Part shown: piece after piece, positions 1 through 4,693 of the stretch
How positions within the stretch are numbered: position 1 is the first letter of the stretch
Layout of the letters: each line of letters opens with the position of its first letter
Assembly: GCA_003695455.1 (NCBI GenBank)
Contig: RFJF01000073.1
Coordinates: 1-6,640 of the forward strand
From: Chloroflexota bacterium
GTDB lineage: Bacteria; Chloroflexota; Anaerolineae; 4572-78; J111
Reading direction: 5' to 3'
Length of the DNA: 6,640 nucleotides
Translations under genes and position numbers: made by a program
The notes under the pieces: model-generated
What the model saw: the letters and a program-made list of their open reading frames with translations, nothing else
What the model was told of the DNA's origin: nothing
Databases searched by the model: none

Positions 1-757
1 AACCGCCGGCAACCAGCCGCTGCAATTCATTCCGTGGCTGGCGCAGTTTGGGGCCGTGCCCACTCCGGTGGGTGAAGACTCGGTGCAGGGACGCCCGGTC
101 ATGCGCTACAATTTGCAGTACATTGTCGCCAATCTGGCCGAGGCGGCGGGCCGTTCAGACGCCGATTCCGCGCCCCGGCTCAGCGGCGCGTTGTGGGTAG
201 ATGCCGAAACCGGCGCGCTGCTCAAGGCCGATATTTTGCTGGCTGGCGGTGCTTCGGCGGAGCAGACACAAGAATTTCAACTCGAAGTCAGCCAGGTGGG
301 AGCCATTGCCCCCATCGAGCCGCCCGCGCCGGTGATTGACCCCGCGCTGACCGTGGCGGCCACAGCCACGGCGCAGGCGTGGGTCGCGCTGAACGTTGAG
401 TTTGAGTACCAGGGCCAGCCGCTCAAACTTGAGATGGTTCCGGTGCGGGTGCGGCAGACCGGCCCCAACCGCGCCGAATTGCAGATTTTACTGCGCAATC
501 TGCCGCCCAACCTGCGCTCGGCACTGGATCAGGACTCATTGCTGACGGCGTTGCTGCCGCGACTGACGTTGAGCATTCCGCAACAAAACCTCACCGTGCA
601 GAGCGACCAGTTTGAGATTGCCGGCGCTCAACCGGATGATGACACCGTGGACGCGCGCTACTTTTTCGGCGTAAATCTGGCCGATTTTGAACACGTGGAA
701 CTCATTTTCAGCGGCTCGGCCAACCCCGTCTTCGCCCCGGTACCGGTAGAAAAGTGA
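1..757 (+). CDS. Partial envelope protein, LolA/LppX-like domain (3' end only)
   Basis: The reading frame is open from the left edge (first full codon at position 2) to TGA at 755-757, giving 251 visible residues; the start lies outside the window. An internal GTG at 56 is unlikely to be the start because the frame continues upstream with ordinary protein-like sequence (PLQFIPWLAQF) and no ribosome site precedes it. The first third has the pattern VGEDSVQGRPVMRYNL, then SGALWVDAETGALLKADI. This alternation of beta strands, with a conserved W-x-D-x-x-T-G-x-x-x-K turn, is typical of LolA/LppX-fold lipoprotein-type domains, which bind lipids or other hydrophobic ligands outside the membrane. After a Pro-rich linker (EPPAPVIDPA) comes a second beta-rich region of about 140 residues that I do not recognise. 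The fold call is by pattern only. Signal peptide or lipobox cannot be seen. No hairpin terminator follows, so read-through into pgk is possible. Confidence 0.72.
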   Translation, partial: TAGNQPLQFIPWLAQFGAVPTPVGEDSVQGRPVMRYNLQYIVANLAEAAGRSDADSAPRLSGALWVDAETGALLKADILLAGGASAEQTQEFQLEVSQVGAIAPIEPPAPVIDPALTVAATATAQAWVALNVEFEYQGQPLKLEMVPVRVRQTGPNRAELQILLRNLPPNLRSALDQDSLLTALLPRLTLSIPQQNLTVQSDQFEIAGAQPDDDTVDARYFFGVNLADFEHVELIFSGSANPVFAPVPVEK

Positions 758-772
758 GTTGTTGAGTTAGTA

Positions 773-803
773 GAGTTTGTGGAGTGAATGGAGTTTGTGG
801 AGT
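773..803. repeat. 13-bp direct repeat, two perfect copies plus a degenerate third
   Basis: GAGTTTGTGGAGT occurs at 773-785 and again, identical, at 791-803, an 18-bp start-to-start spacing. A degenerate relative (GAGTTGTTGAGT) sits at 756-767, overlapping the stop codon of the preceding gene. The tract is G/T-rich on this strand and quite unlike the coding DNA on either side. It ends in the 10-bp palindrome AGTTTAAACT at 801-810. It could be a small tandem repeat grown by slippage or a set of protein-binding sites; the sequence alone does not decide. Confidence 0.7.
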
Positions 804-810
804 TTAAACT

Positions 811-839
811 TTGTTCATTGTTCATTTTTCATTGATAAT
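811..839 (+). promoter_or_regulatory. Possible sigma-70-type promoter for pgk
   Basis: TTGTTC (811-816, 3 of 6 matches to TTGACA) and GATAAT (834-839, 5 of 6 matches to TATAAT) are separated by exactly 17 bp. The start of transcription would fall about 13 bases before the pgk ATG, giving a very short leader that still includes the ribosome site. The -35 is weak and the region is AT-rich, so a chance match is quite possible. Confidence 0.35.
814..833. repeat. Three-copy heptamer repeat (TTCATT plus one base)
   Basis: TTCATT starts at 814, 821 and 828, an exact 7-bp period (TTCATTG, TTCATTT, TTCATTG if the following base is included). It lies between the possible -35 and -10 elements upstream of pgk, so a change in copy number would alter promoter spacing. 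Confidence 0.7.
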
Positions 840-844
840 TGAAA

Positions 845-852
845 AAGAGGTG
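845..852 (+). promoter_or_regulatory. Ribosome binding site of pgk
   Basis: AAGAGGTG lies 6 nt before the ATG at 859 and is a strong Shine-Dalgarno match. It supports the 859 start, which also gives the family-typical N-terminus. Confidence 0.8.
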
Positions 853-858
853 CTTTAA

Positions 859-2043
859 ATGAATAAAAAAACTGTAAAAGATATTGATGTTGCCGGAAAA
901 CGCGCGCTGGTGCGCGTTGATTTTAACGTACCTATGGACAACGGCGTAGTCACCGATGACCGCCGCATCCGGGCCGCCCTGCCAACCATTCAGTATTTGC
1001 TGGACAACGGAGCCGGCGTGGTACTGATGAGCCACATGGGCCGGCCCAAAGGCGAGCGCAACCCCAAATTCAGCCTGAGCGCCGCCGCCGAACGGTTGAG
1101 CCAGTTGCTTGGCCGCCCGGTAAAAATGCTGGATGACTGCGTTGGCCCGGACGTTGAAGCCGCCGTGGCAGCTATGCAGCCCGGCGATGTCACTCTGCTG
1201 GAAAACACGCGCTTTCACGCCGAGGAAAAAAAGAACGACCCCGCATTTGCTGCGCAACTGGCAAAACTGGGCCAGTTTTACGTGAACGATGCCTTTGGCA
1301 GCGCCCACCGCGCCCACGCCTCCACCGCCGGCGTTGCCGATTTACTGCGGCCGGCGGTGGCCGGTTTTCTGATGGAAAAAGAGCTGAATTACCTGGGCGG
1401 CGCGCTCGCCAACCCGCAAACGCCATTTCTGGCGATTATGGGCGGGGCCAAAATCTCCGATAAAATCAGCGTGATTGAAAATCTGCTGGGGCAGGTTGAC
1501 TCGCTGTTGATTGGCGGCGGCATGGCCAACACCTTCTTTGTGGCACAGGGCCACAGCGTCGGCAGTTCGCTGGTGGAGGAGGGCGCTATTGAGACTGCCA
1601 AAAACCTGCTGGCCGAAAGCGGCGACAAGTTGATTTTGCCGGTGGATTGCGTGATTGCCCCGGAATTCAAGGCCGATGCCGAAGCCAGGGTTGTGCCGGT
1701 GGATGAAGTACCGGACGGCTGGATGATTTTGGACATTGGCCCGGCCACGGTGGCCCACTTTGCCAACCGGCTGGCCGCCGCCAAAACCGTGGTCTGGAAC
1801 GGGCCGATGGGCGTGTTCGAGTTTCCGCGGTTTGCGGAAGGCACATTTGCCGTGGCCAAAGCGCTGGCTGGACTTAACGAGGCCACCACCATCATCGGTG
1901 GCGGAGACAGCGCCGCCGCCGCAGAAAAATCGGGCCTGGCCGATAAAATGAGCCACATTTCCACCGGTGGCGGGGCCAGCCTTGAGTTTCTGGAAGGCAA
2001 AACCCTGCCCGGCGTGGCCGCTCTGGATGATAAACAGGCGTAA
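859..2043 (+). CDS. pgk: Phosphoglycerate kinase
   Basis: This is a complete 394-residue phosphoglycerate kinase, of usual bacterial length. The cytoplasmic enzyme transfers phosphate from 1,3-bisphosphoglycerate to ADP, making ATP and 3-phosphoglycerate in glycolysis, and runs in reverse in gluconeogenesis or carbon fixation. The signature RVDFNVP is at residues 19-25. The substrate-binding basic residues appear as R36, R62 in SHMGRP (58-63), R118 in ENTRF (115-119) and R151 in SAHRAHAS (148-155). The nucleotide half has GGAKISDK (195-202), IGGGMANTF (218-226), [11 protein letters not shown] (311-321), the phosphate-binding GGGDSAAA (347-354) and the C-terminal [15 protein letters not shown] (366-380). 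Nothing is missing or broken. The start is fixed by the AAGAGGTG site 6 nt upstream. The neighbours are not glycolytic genes: no gap or tpiA is adjacent in the visible sequence. A terminator about 115 bp past the stop separates it from the downstream cluster. Confidence 0.99.
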   Translation: MNKKTVKDIDVAGKRALVRVDFNVPMDNGVVTDDRRIRAALPTIQYLLDNGAGVVLMSHMGRPKGERNPKFSLSAAAERLSQLLGRPVKMLDDCVGPDVEAAVAAMQPGDVTLLENTRFHAEEKKNDPAFAAQLAKLGQFYVNDAFGSAHRAHASTAGVADLLRPAVAGFLMEKELNYLGGALANPQTPFLAIMGGAKISDKISVIENLLGQVDSLLIGGGMANTFFVAQGHSVGSSLVEEGAIETAKNLLAESGDKLILPVDCVIAPEFKADAEARVVPVDEVPDGWMILDIGPATVAHFANRLAAAKTVVWNGPMGVFEFPRFAEGTFAVAKALAGLNEATTIIGGGDSAAAAEKSGLADKMSHISTGGGASLEFLEGKTLPGVAALDDKQA

Positions 2044-2097
2044 GCCGTTGCTGCGTTGAACATCGGCCTGAAAAATTCAGGTAAAAAATTTAAAATG

Positions 2098-2147
2098 AGG
2101 GCCGTCAGGCGAACTTCCAAAATCTGGTGTGCGCGACTGATGGCCCT
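2098..2147 (+). other. Inverted repeat / hairpin in the pgk 3' region
   Basis: AGGGCCGTCAG (2098-2108) can pair with CTGATGGCCCT (2137-2147): 10 Watson-Crick pairs and one G-U. GCG (2109-2111) and CGC (2132-2134) can extend the stem across a 2-nt bulge, leaving a loop of about 20 nt. It is not followed by a T-run, so it is not itself an intrinsic terminator. It stands directly before the terminator hairpin and may stabilise the 3' end of the pgk mRNA. Confidence 0.6.
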
Positions 2148-2156
2148 ATCCCCCGG

Positions 2157-2192
2157 CCCCCATCTTCCACTGGAAGAAGGGGGTATTTTTTT
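2157..2192 (+). terminator. Strong intrinsic (Rho-independent) terminator after pgk
   Basis: CCCCCATCTTCC (2157-2168) pairs with GGAAGAAGGGGG (2172-2183) over 12 bp with one A-A mismatch, closing a 3-nt ACT loop. It is followed by TATTTTTTT (2184-2192). This is a textbook GC-stem plus U-tract terminator in the + direction. It begins about 113 nt after the pgk stop codon and isolates pgk from the downstream cluster. Confidence 0.9.
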
Positions 2193-2241
2193 GGCTGGTT
2201 TCAAAAACATTAAAATTCCCGGCAATTTTGGCGTTTCTGCA

Positions 2242-2271
2242 TTGATTTTTTGATGATGGAAGTGATATAAT
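2242..2271 (+). promoter_or_regulatory. Extended -10 sigma-70-type promoter for the downstream cluster
   Basis: TTGATT (2242-2247, 4 of 6 matches to TTGACA) is followed after 18 bp by a perfect TATAAT (2266-2271). The -10 is preceded by TG at 2263-2264, giving the extended form TGATATAAT. Transcription would begin near 2278. It lies about 50 bp past the pgk terminator and is the only good promoter I see before the four-gene cluster, so it probably drives all of it. Confidence 0.7.
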
Positions 2272-2277
2272 GACAAT

Positions 2278-2472
2278 CAATTCTCCCCAAAAAAGTTCGA
2301 GTGCCACACTTGCCAGATATTGGCTCTGGTAACGTTGCCCCGCCCCATTCGAGCCATCGTGGATTAGAGAAAACAGTCAAAATTATTGTTACCGCCGTGC
2401 GCTTGTGTCCTTGCGTATCCAACAACTATAACCCGGACCGGCATACCGGCCTCTACAAGAACGGAGCACATG
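2278..2472 (+). other. Long 5' leader (about 195 nt), no identified gene
   Basis: The stretch between the predicted start of transcription and the first AUG holds no protein gene I can support. A TTG-initiated in-frame extension from 2386 exists but lacks a ribosome site. Small hairpins can be drawn: CCAGA/TCTGG at 2313-2329, and CCGG/CCGG around a CATA loop at 2438-2449, 13 nt before the ribosome site. I do not recognise a known riboswitch class, and no second terminator or long T-run is present. The whole non-coding stretch 2044-2472 otherwise holds only the hairpin, terminator and promoter listed separately. Confidence 0.4.
2463..2466 (+). promoter_or_regulatory. Ribosome binding site deciding the start of the small membrane protein
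   Basis: GGAG is 3 nt before ATG 2470 and 6 nt before ATG 2473. The 6-nt spacing favours the second ATG. The upstream TTG at 2386 has no comparable site. Confidence 0.55.
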
Positions 2473-2694
2473 ATGAATGACGATGACGATTTTGATGGCG
2501 GAGTACCGGGGTGCATTCTTGGCACAATACTCAACTACTTAGAAAACGACTCCTATGGAGGCCCAAACATACCCTTGGGCGATTTTTTCCATAGCTTAAG
2601 CGAAAAGTCGTGGACAGAACGAATAATTATTGTGGGCATCCCTGTGTTTTTTATTGTTCTTATATTTAGCTGTGTGTTGTCACGGTTATTTTGA
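2473..2694 (+). CDS. Small acidic protein with C-terminal transmembrane helix
   Basis: This is a 73-residue protein from ATG 2473 (74 residues if ATG 2470 is used); TGA is at 2692-2694. The N-terminus is strongly acidic (NDDDDFD, residues 2-8). The middle is polar with several Gly and Asn. Residues 51-69 (IIIVGIPVFFIVLIFSCVL) form one clear membrane helix, flanked by E49-R50 before it and R71 after it, with only four residues after the helix. It therefore looks like a tail-anchored or single-pass protein whose acidic segment lies on one face of the membrane. I do not recognise the family. It is the first gene after the 2242-2271 promoter and lies 37 nt before the LysM gene, suggesting shared transcription. 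The DNA of its second half is AT-rich (23 and 22 GC per 60 bases at 2581-2640 and 2641-2700), partly because membrane residues use AT-rich codons. Confidence 0.62.
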   Translation: MNDDDDFDGGVPGCILGTILNYLENDSYGGPNIPLGDFFHSLSEKSWTERIIIVGIPVFFIVLIFSCVLSRLF

Positions 2695-2716
2695 TCCCGG
2701 CGACAGAAATTTCTGC

Positions 2717-2721
2717 AAGGA
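2717..2721 (+). promoter_or_regulatory. Ribosome binding site deciding the start of the LysM protein
   Basis: AAGGA lies 10 nt before ATG 2732. This start opens directly into a standard signal peptide. The alternative in-frame start at 2630 would overlap the preceding gene by 65 nt and put 34 extra residues, including a second hydrophobic stretch, in front of that signal peptide. Confidence 0.6.
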
Positions 2722-2731
2722 TAGCAAATCC

Positions 2732-3790
2732 ATGAGAAAATTCCACCTGATTCTGATGTTGGCCCTGTTGGCTTTCATTTTTGCGATGAACTCTGCGCTG
2801 GCATCGCCGCCCAACCAGGACTCCTGGGGTGAAACATATATTGTGCAGGCCGATGACTGGCTGAGTAAAATTGCCGACAAATTTTATGGCGATGCATTTA
2901 TGTATCCGGCCATTGTTGAAGCCACCACCATCAAAGCCATGAGCGATGACACCTTTACCGTCATTGACAACCCCAACCTAATTCACGTGGGGCAAAAGTT
3001 GTGGGTTCCAACCCAAAGTGTGGCGGAACAGATTATGTCCGCCGGCAACATTCTTGACCGGGGCGATGTGACCACATTCAAATACTTCATCCACCCCGAT
3101 GTTGGCGTCTACGAGTTCAGAGTCCGGTGGAATAGCGACGGTTCGGCAAACAGCATTGAAATATACGACGCGCAGATTCAAACATCCGTCCAGCCCATCA
3201 ATTTTGCAGCCGACGTATTTTACGACCGCAACATCAGAGCGCCGGACGCCTTTTTGGAGGCTGCCGATTACAATTTTGACGGCTACACGGATTTCCGGCA
3301 CGTTGCCGAGATAGGCGGGCGCGGTGTGTACAACACGCACATGATTTGGCTGTTTGATGCTCAAACAAACCGGTTTGTGCTGGATGAAACATTGAGCAGT
3401 TTGCGGTCCGTTCGCCCCGTTCCCAAAAAGAAAGAACTGGTGAGCCACATCTGGGACCCAACGTCGGAGGCTTTTTTGATTTACCAGTACCGCGAGCAAT
3501 CACCTGTGTTGGTGCGCGACGTGGAAAAATGTTTGCTGGCCGAGAAATACTGCACCGACTTTTTAGACAAGGCAGCCGGGGGCGATGCATCCGGTTTGAT
3601 TGAGCAGGCCAGACAATCCCGAGGCGACGGTCAGGATTTTGGCGCGCTGGTAGTCAGCCAACCGGATGCGGACGCAGCGTGTCTCTCAATCTTTGTGCCG
3701 GATGAGCGCACCGGGTGGTGGTCAACCATTGGAGAGCAGGTTGTTATTCAGGGGAATGAGGCCCAATGCCGGGCCGCTGAGGAGTACTAA
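2732..3790 (+). CDS. Secreted LysM-domain protein with EF-hand-like calcium loop
   Basis: This is a 352-residue protein. Residues 1-24 form a signal peptide: MRK, a hydrophobic core, and an A-L-A site before S25. There is no lipobox Cys, so it should be released or wall-bound rather than lipid-anchored. Residues about 35-94 form a LysM-like module: ETYIVQADDWLSKIADKFYG, a longer than usual insert (about 62-80), then HVGQKLWVPT. LysM domains bind N-acetylglucosamine-containing glycans such as peptidoglycan. The remainder (about 105-352) is a beta-rich domain. DYNFDGYTD at 179-187 places D179, N181, D183 and D187 in the spacing of an EF-hand or dockerin-like calcium loop. It is followed by an aromatic stretch, NTHMIWLFDAQTNRFVLDETLSSL, residues 201-224 with 15 of them hydrophobic or aromatic. 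From memory this resembles domains around XAC2610-like periplasmic proteins; that link is tentative. Four Cys (267, 274, 317, 346) could form two disulfides. It sits between a membrane protein and two cluster genes, all co-directional. Confidence 0.82.
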   Translation: MRKFHLILMLALLAFIFAMNSALASPPNQDSWGETYIVQADDWLSKIADKFYGDAFMYPAIVEATTIKAMSDDTFTVIDNPNLIHVGQKLWVPTQSVAEQIMSAGNILDRGDVTTFKYFIHPDVGVYEFRVRWNSDGSANSIEIYDAQIQTSVQPINFAADVFYDRNIRAPDAFLEAADYNFDGYTDFRHVAEIGGRGVYNTHMIWLFDAQTNRFVLDETLSSLRSVRPVPKKKELVSHIWDPTSEAFLIYQYREQSPVLVRDVEKCLLAEKYCTDFLDKAAGGDASGLIEQARQSRGDGQDFGALVVSQPDADAACLSIFVPDERTGWWSTIGEQVVIQGNEAQCRAAEEY

Positions 3791-3797
3791 ACTTGAG

Positions 3798-3804
3798 AGA
3801 GGGG
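3798..3804 (+). promoter_or_regulatory. Ribosome binding site of the 294-residue protein gene
   Basis: AGAGGGG ends 4 nt before ATG 3809 and 7 nt before ATG 3812. The longer spacing fits better, so the true protein may be one residue shorter than listed. Confidence 0.55.
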
Positions 3805-3808
3805 TCAA

Positions 3809-4693
3809 ATGATGACCGGTTTGTTTGGCGGAAAGAACACGGAAATACAAACAACAGAAGAGTACCGGGCATGGCGGGCACAGGCGTTTACCGTCGCCCC
3901 GGAACAAGTGGGGGTATCCGGCAGCGATGCCGGCCGGGTGTTTGGCGTGATTATGGACATCGGCCTGGTTGACCGGCCCAGTTCAACCCACTGGGCTATC
4001 TCGCTGAATGCGTTCCCCACCGGCGAGGCCGCGTATCACCCCACGCCCGGCGGCAGTGCGACCGGCCTGGGCAGCATTCCGGAAGCGGCTCAGATGGCCA
4101 GGCAAATTGTTCAAAATGCGCAGGCGTTGTTGCCCCAAACCAATGAAACGCAGGATTTTTCACTGCCCGAACCGGGGTTTGTTCAGTTTTTCTTCCTCAC
4201 CCCCGGCGGGGTGCGGGTATTCAGAAATCAATTGGATAATTTGCAAAAGCCCGGCAATGATTTTTCTCAATTGCTGGACCAGTTTGGTTTCATTCGCCGG
4301 GTTGCCGATCAACTGCTGGATAAAAACCGCAACTTCAAAATCAAGGGGCTGTATGTGCTGGCATTGACGGCGCTGCAAATGGACCAGGCAACGCTGATGG
4401 GGTTTACCCGCATGGCAGCCGACAGGTTGCAAGCCAAAGACCCTGTTTTTAAACAACGCATGGAGCAATGGAGGCAATCCCGCACGCGGATAGAAATTGC
4501 CGGCGCGCCGCACGTTGCCGGGTACACCCTCGCACATATGCAGGGCATTATGACCAACTGGCTCAAACAAAAATTCAGCATCACCCTCAACCCCACCCCC
4601 GGCACCGATTTTTTTGTGAACGGCATGAGAGACCGGCAAGGCAAAGAAAATATTGTGCTGTATTATTTTGATCTTGCCCCGGTAGCGGAATGA
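3809..4693 (+). CDS. Unrecognised 294-residue, probably cytoplasmic protein
   Basis: This is a complete gene from ATG 3809 (or 3812) to TGA 4691-4693. No signal peptide or membrane helix is visible, which sets it apart from its exported neighbours. Residues 44-68 look like a beta hairpin (VFGVIMDIGLVDRPSSTHWA and on). Then comes a Gly/Pro loop (78-90), a helix (91-109), a hydrophobic strand pair GFVQFFFLTPGGVRVF (123-138), and a mostly helical middle (about 140-225: DFSQLLDQFGFIRRVADQLL, LYVLALTALQMDQATLMGF, a Gln/Arg-rich helix). The end returns to strands (KENIVLYYFDLAP, 279-291). It contains no Cys. I do not recognise a family and see no catalytic signature, Walker motif or DNA-binding motif. 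It follows the LysM gene by 18 nt and overlaps the propeller gene by 4 nt, so it is very likely made together with both. Possible roles are a cytoplasmic partner, chaperone or immunity-like protein; none is supported directly. Confidence 0.8.
   Translation: MMTGLFGGKNTEIQTTEEYRAWRAQAFTVAPEQVGVSGSDAGRVFGVIMDIGLVDRPSSTHWAISLNAFPTGEAAYHPTPGGSATGLGSIPEAAQMARQIVQNAQALLPQTNETQDFSLPEPGFVQFFFLTPGGVRVFRNQLDNLQKPGNDFSQLLDQFGFIRRVADQLLDKNRNFKIKGLYVLALTALQMDQATLMGFTRMAADRLQAKDPVFKQRMEQWRQSRTRIEIAGAPHVAGYTLAHMQGIMTNWLKQKFSITLNPTPGTDFFVNGMRDRQGKENIVLYYFDLAPVAE

Noticed and set aside
2056..2253. 65-residue + strand frame after pgk
   Set aside because: It spans the inverted repeat and the intrinsic terminator, so it would not be transcribed to its end, and its composition is not protein-like.
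1342..2276. Long minus-strand reading frames opposite pgk (for example 1389-2276 and 1342-1956)
   Set aside because: They lie antisense to a certain, conserved pgk gene, have no recognisable domains, and are expected by chance opposite GC-rich codons. The longest also runs through the pgk terminator hairpin.
2294..2356. Possible tRNA suggested by two GTTCGAG/ATTCGAGCC T-loop-like strings
   Set aside because: No 5-bp T-stem flanks either string, and no matching acceptor or anticodon stems are present at the right distances on either strand.
2411..2432. Second promoter (TTGCGT and TATAAC) just before the small gene
   Set aside because: The elements are only 10 bp apart, too close for a sigma-70 promoter. 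No adequate -35 lies at 16-18 bp.
2386..2472. N-terminal extension of the small membrane protein from TTG 2386
   Set aside because: TTG start without a ribosome site, and the added residues are Thr/Pro-rich with no pattern. ATG 2473 with GGAG 6 nt upstream is better.
2630..2731. Longer version of the LysM protein starting at 2630
   Set aside because: It would overlap the upstream gene by 65 nt and bury the signal peptide. ATG 2732 has a ribosome site and a normal signal peptide.
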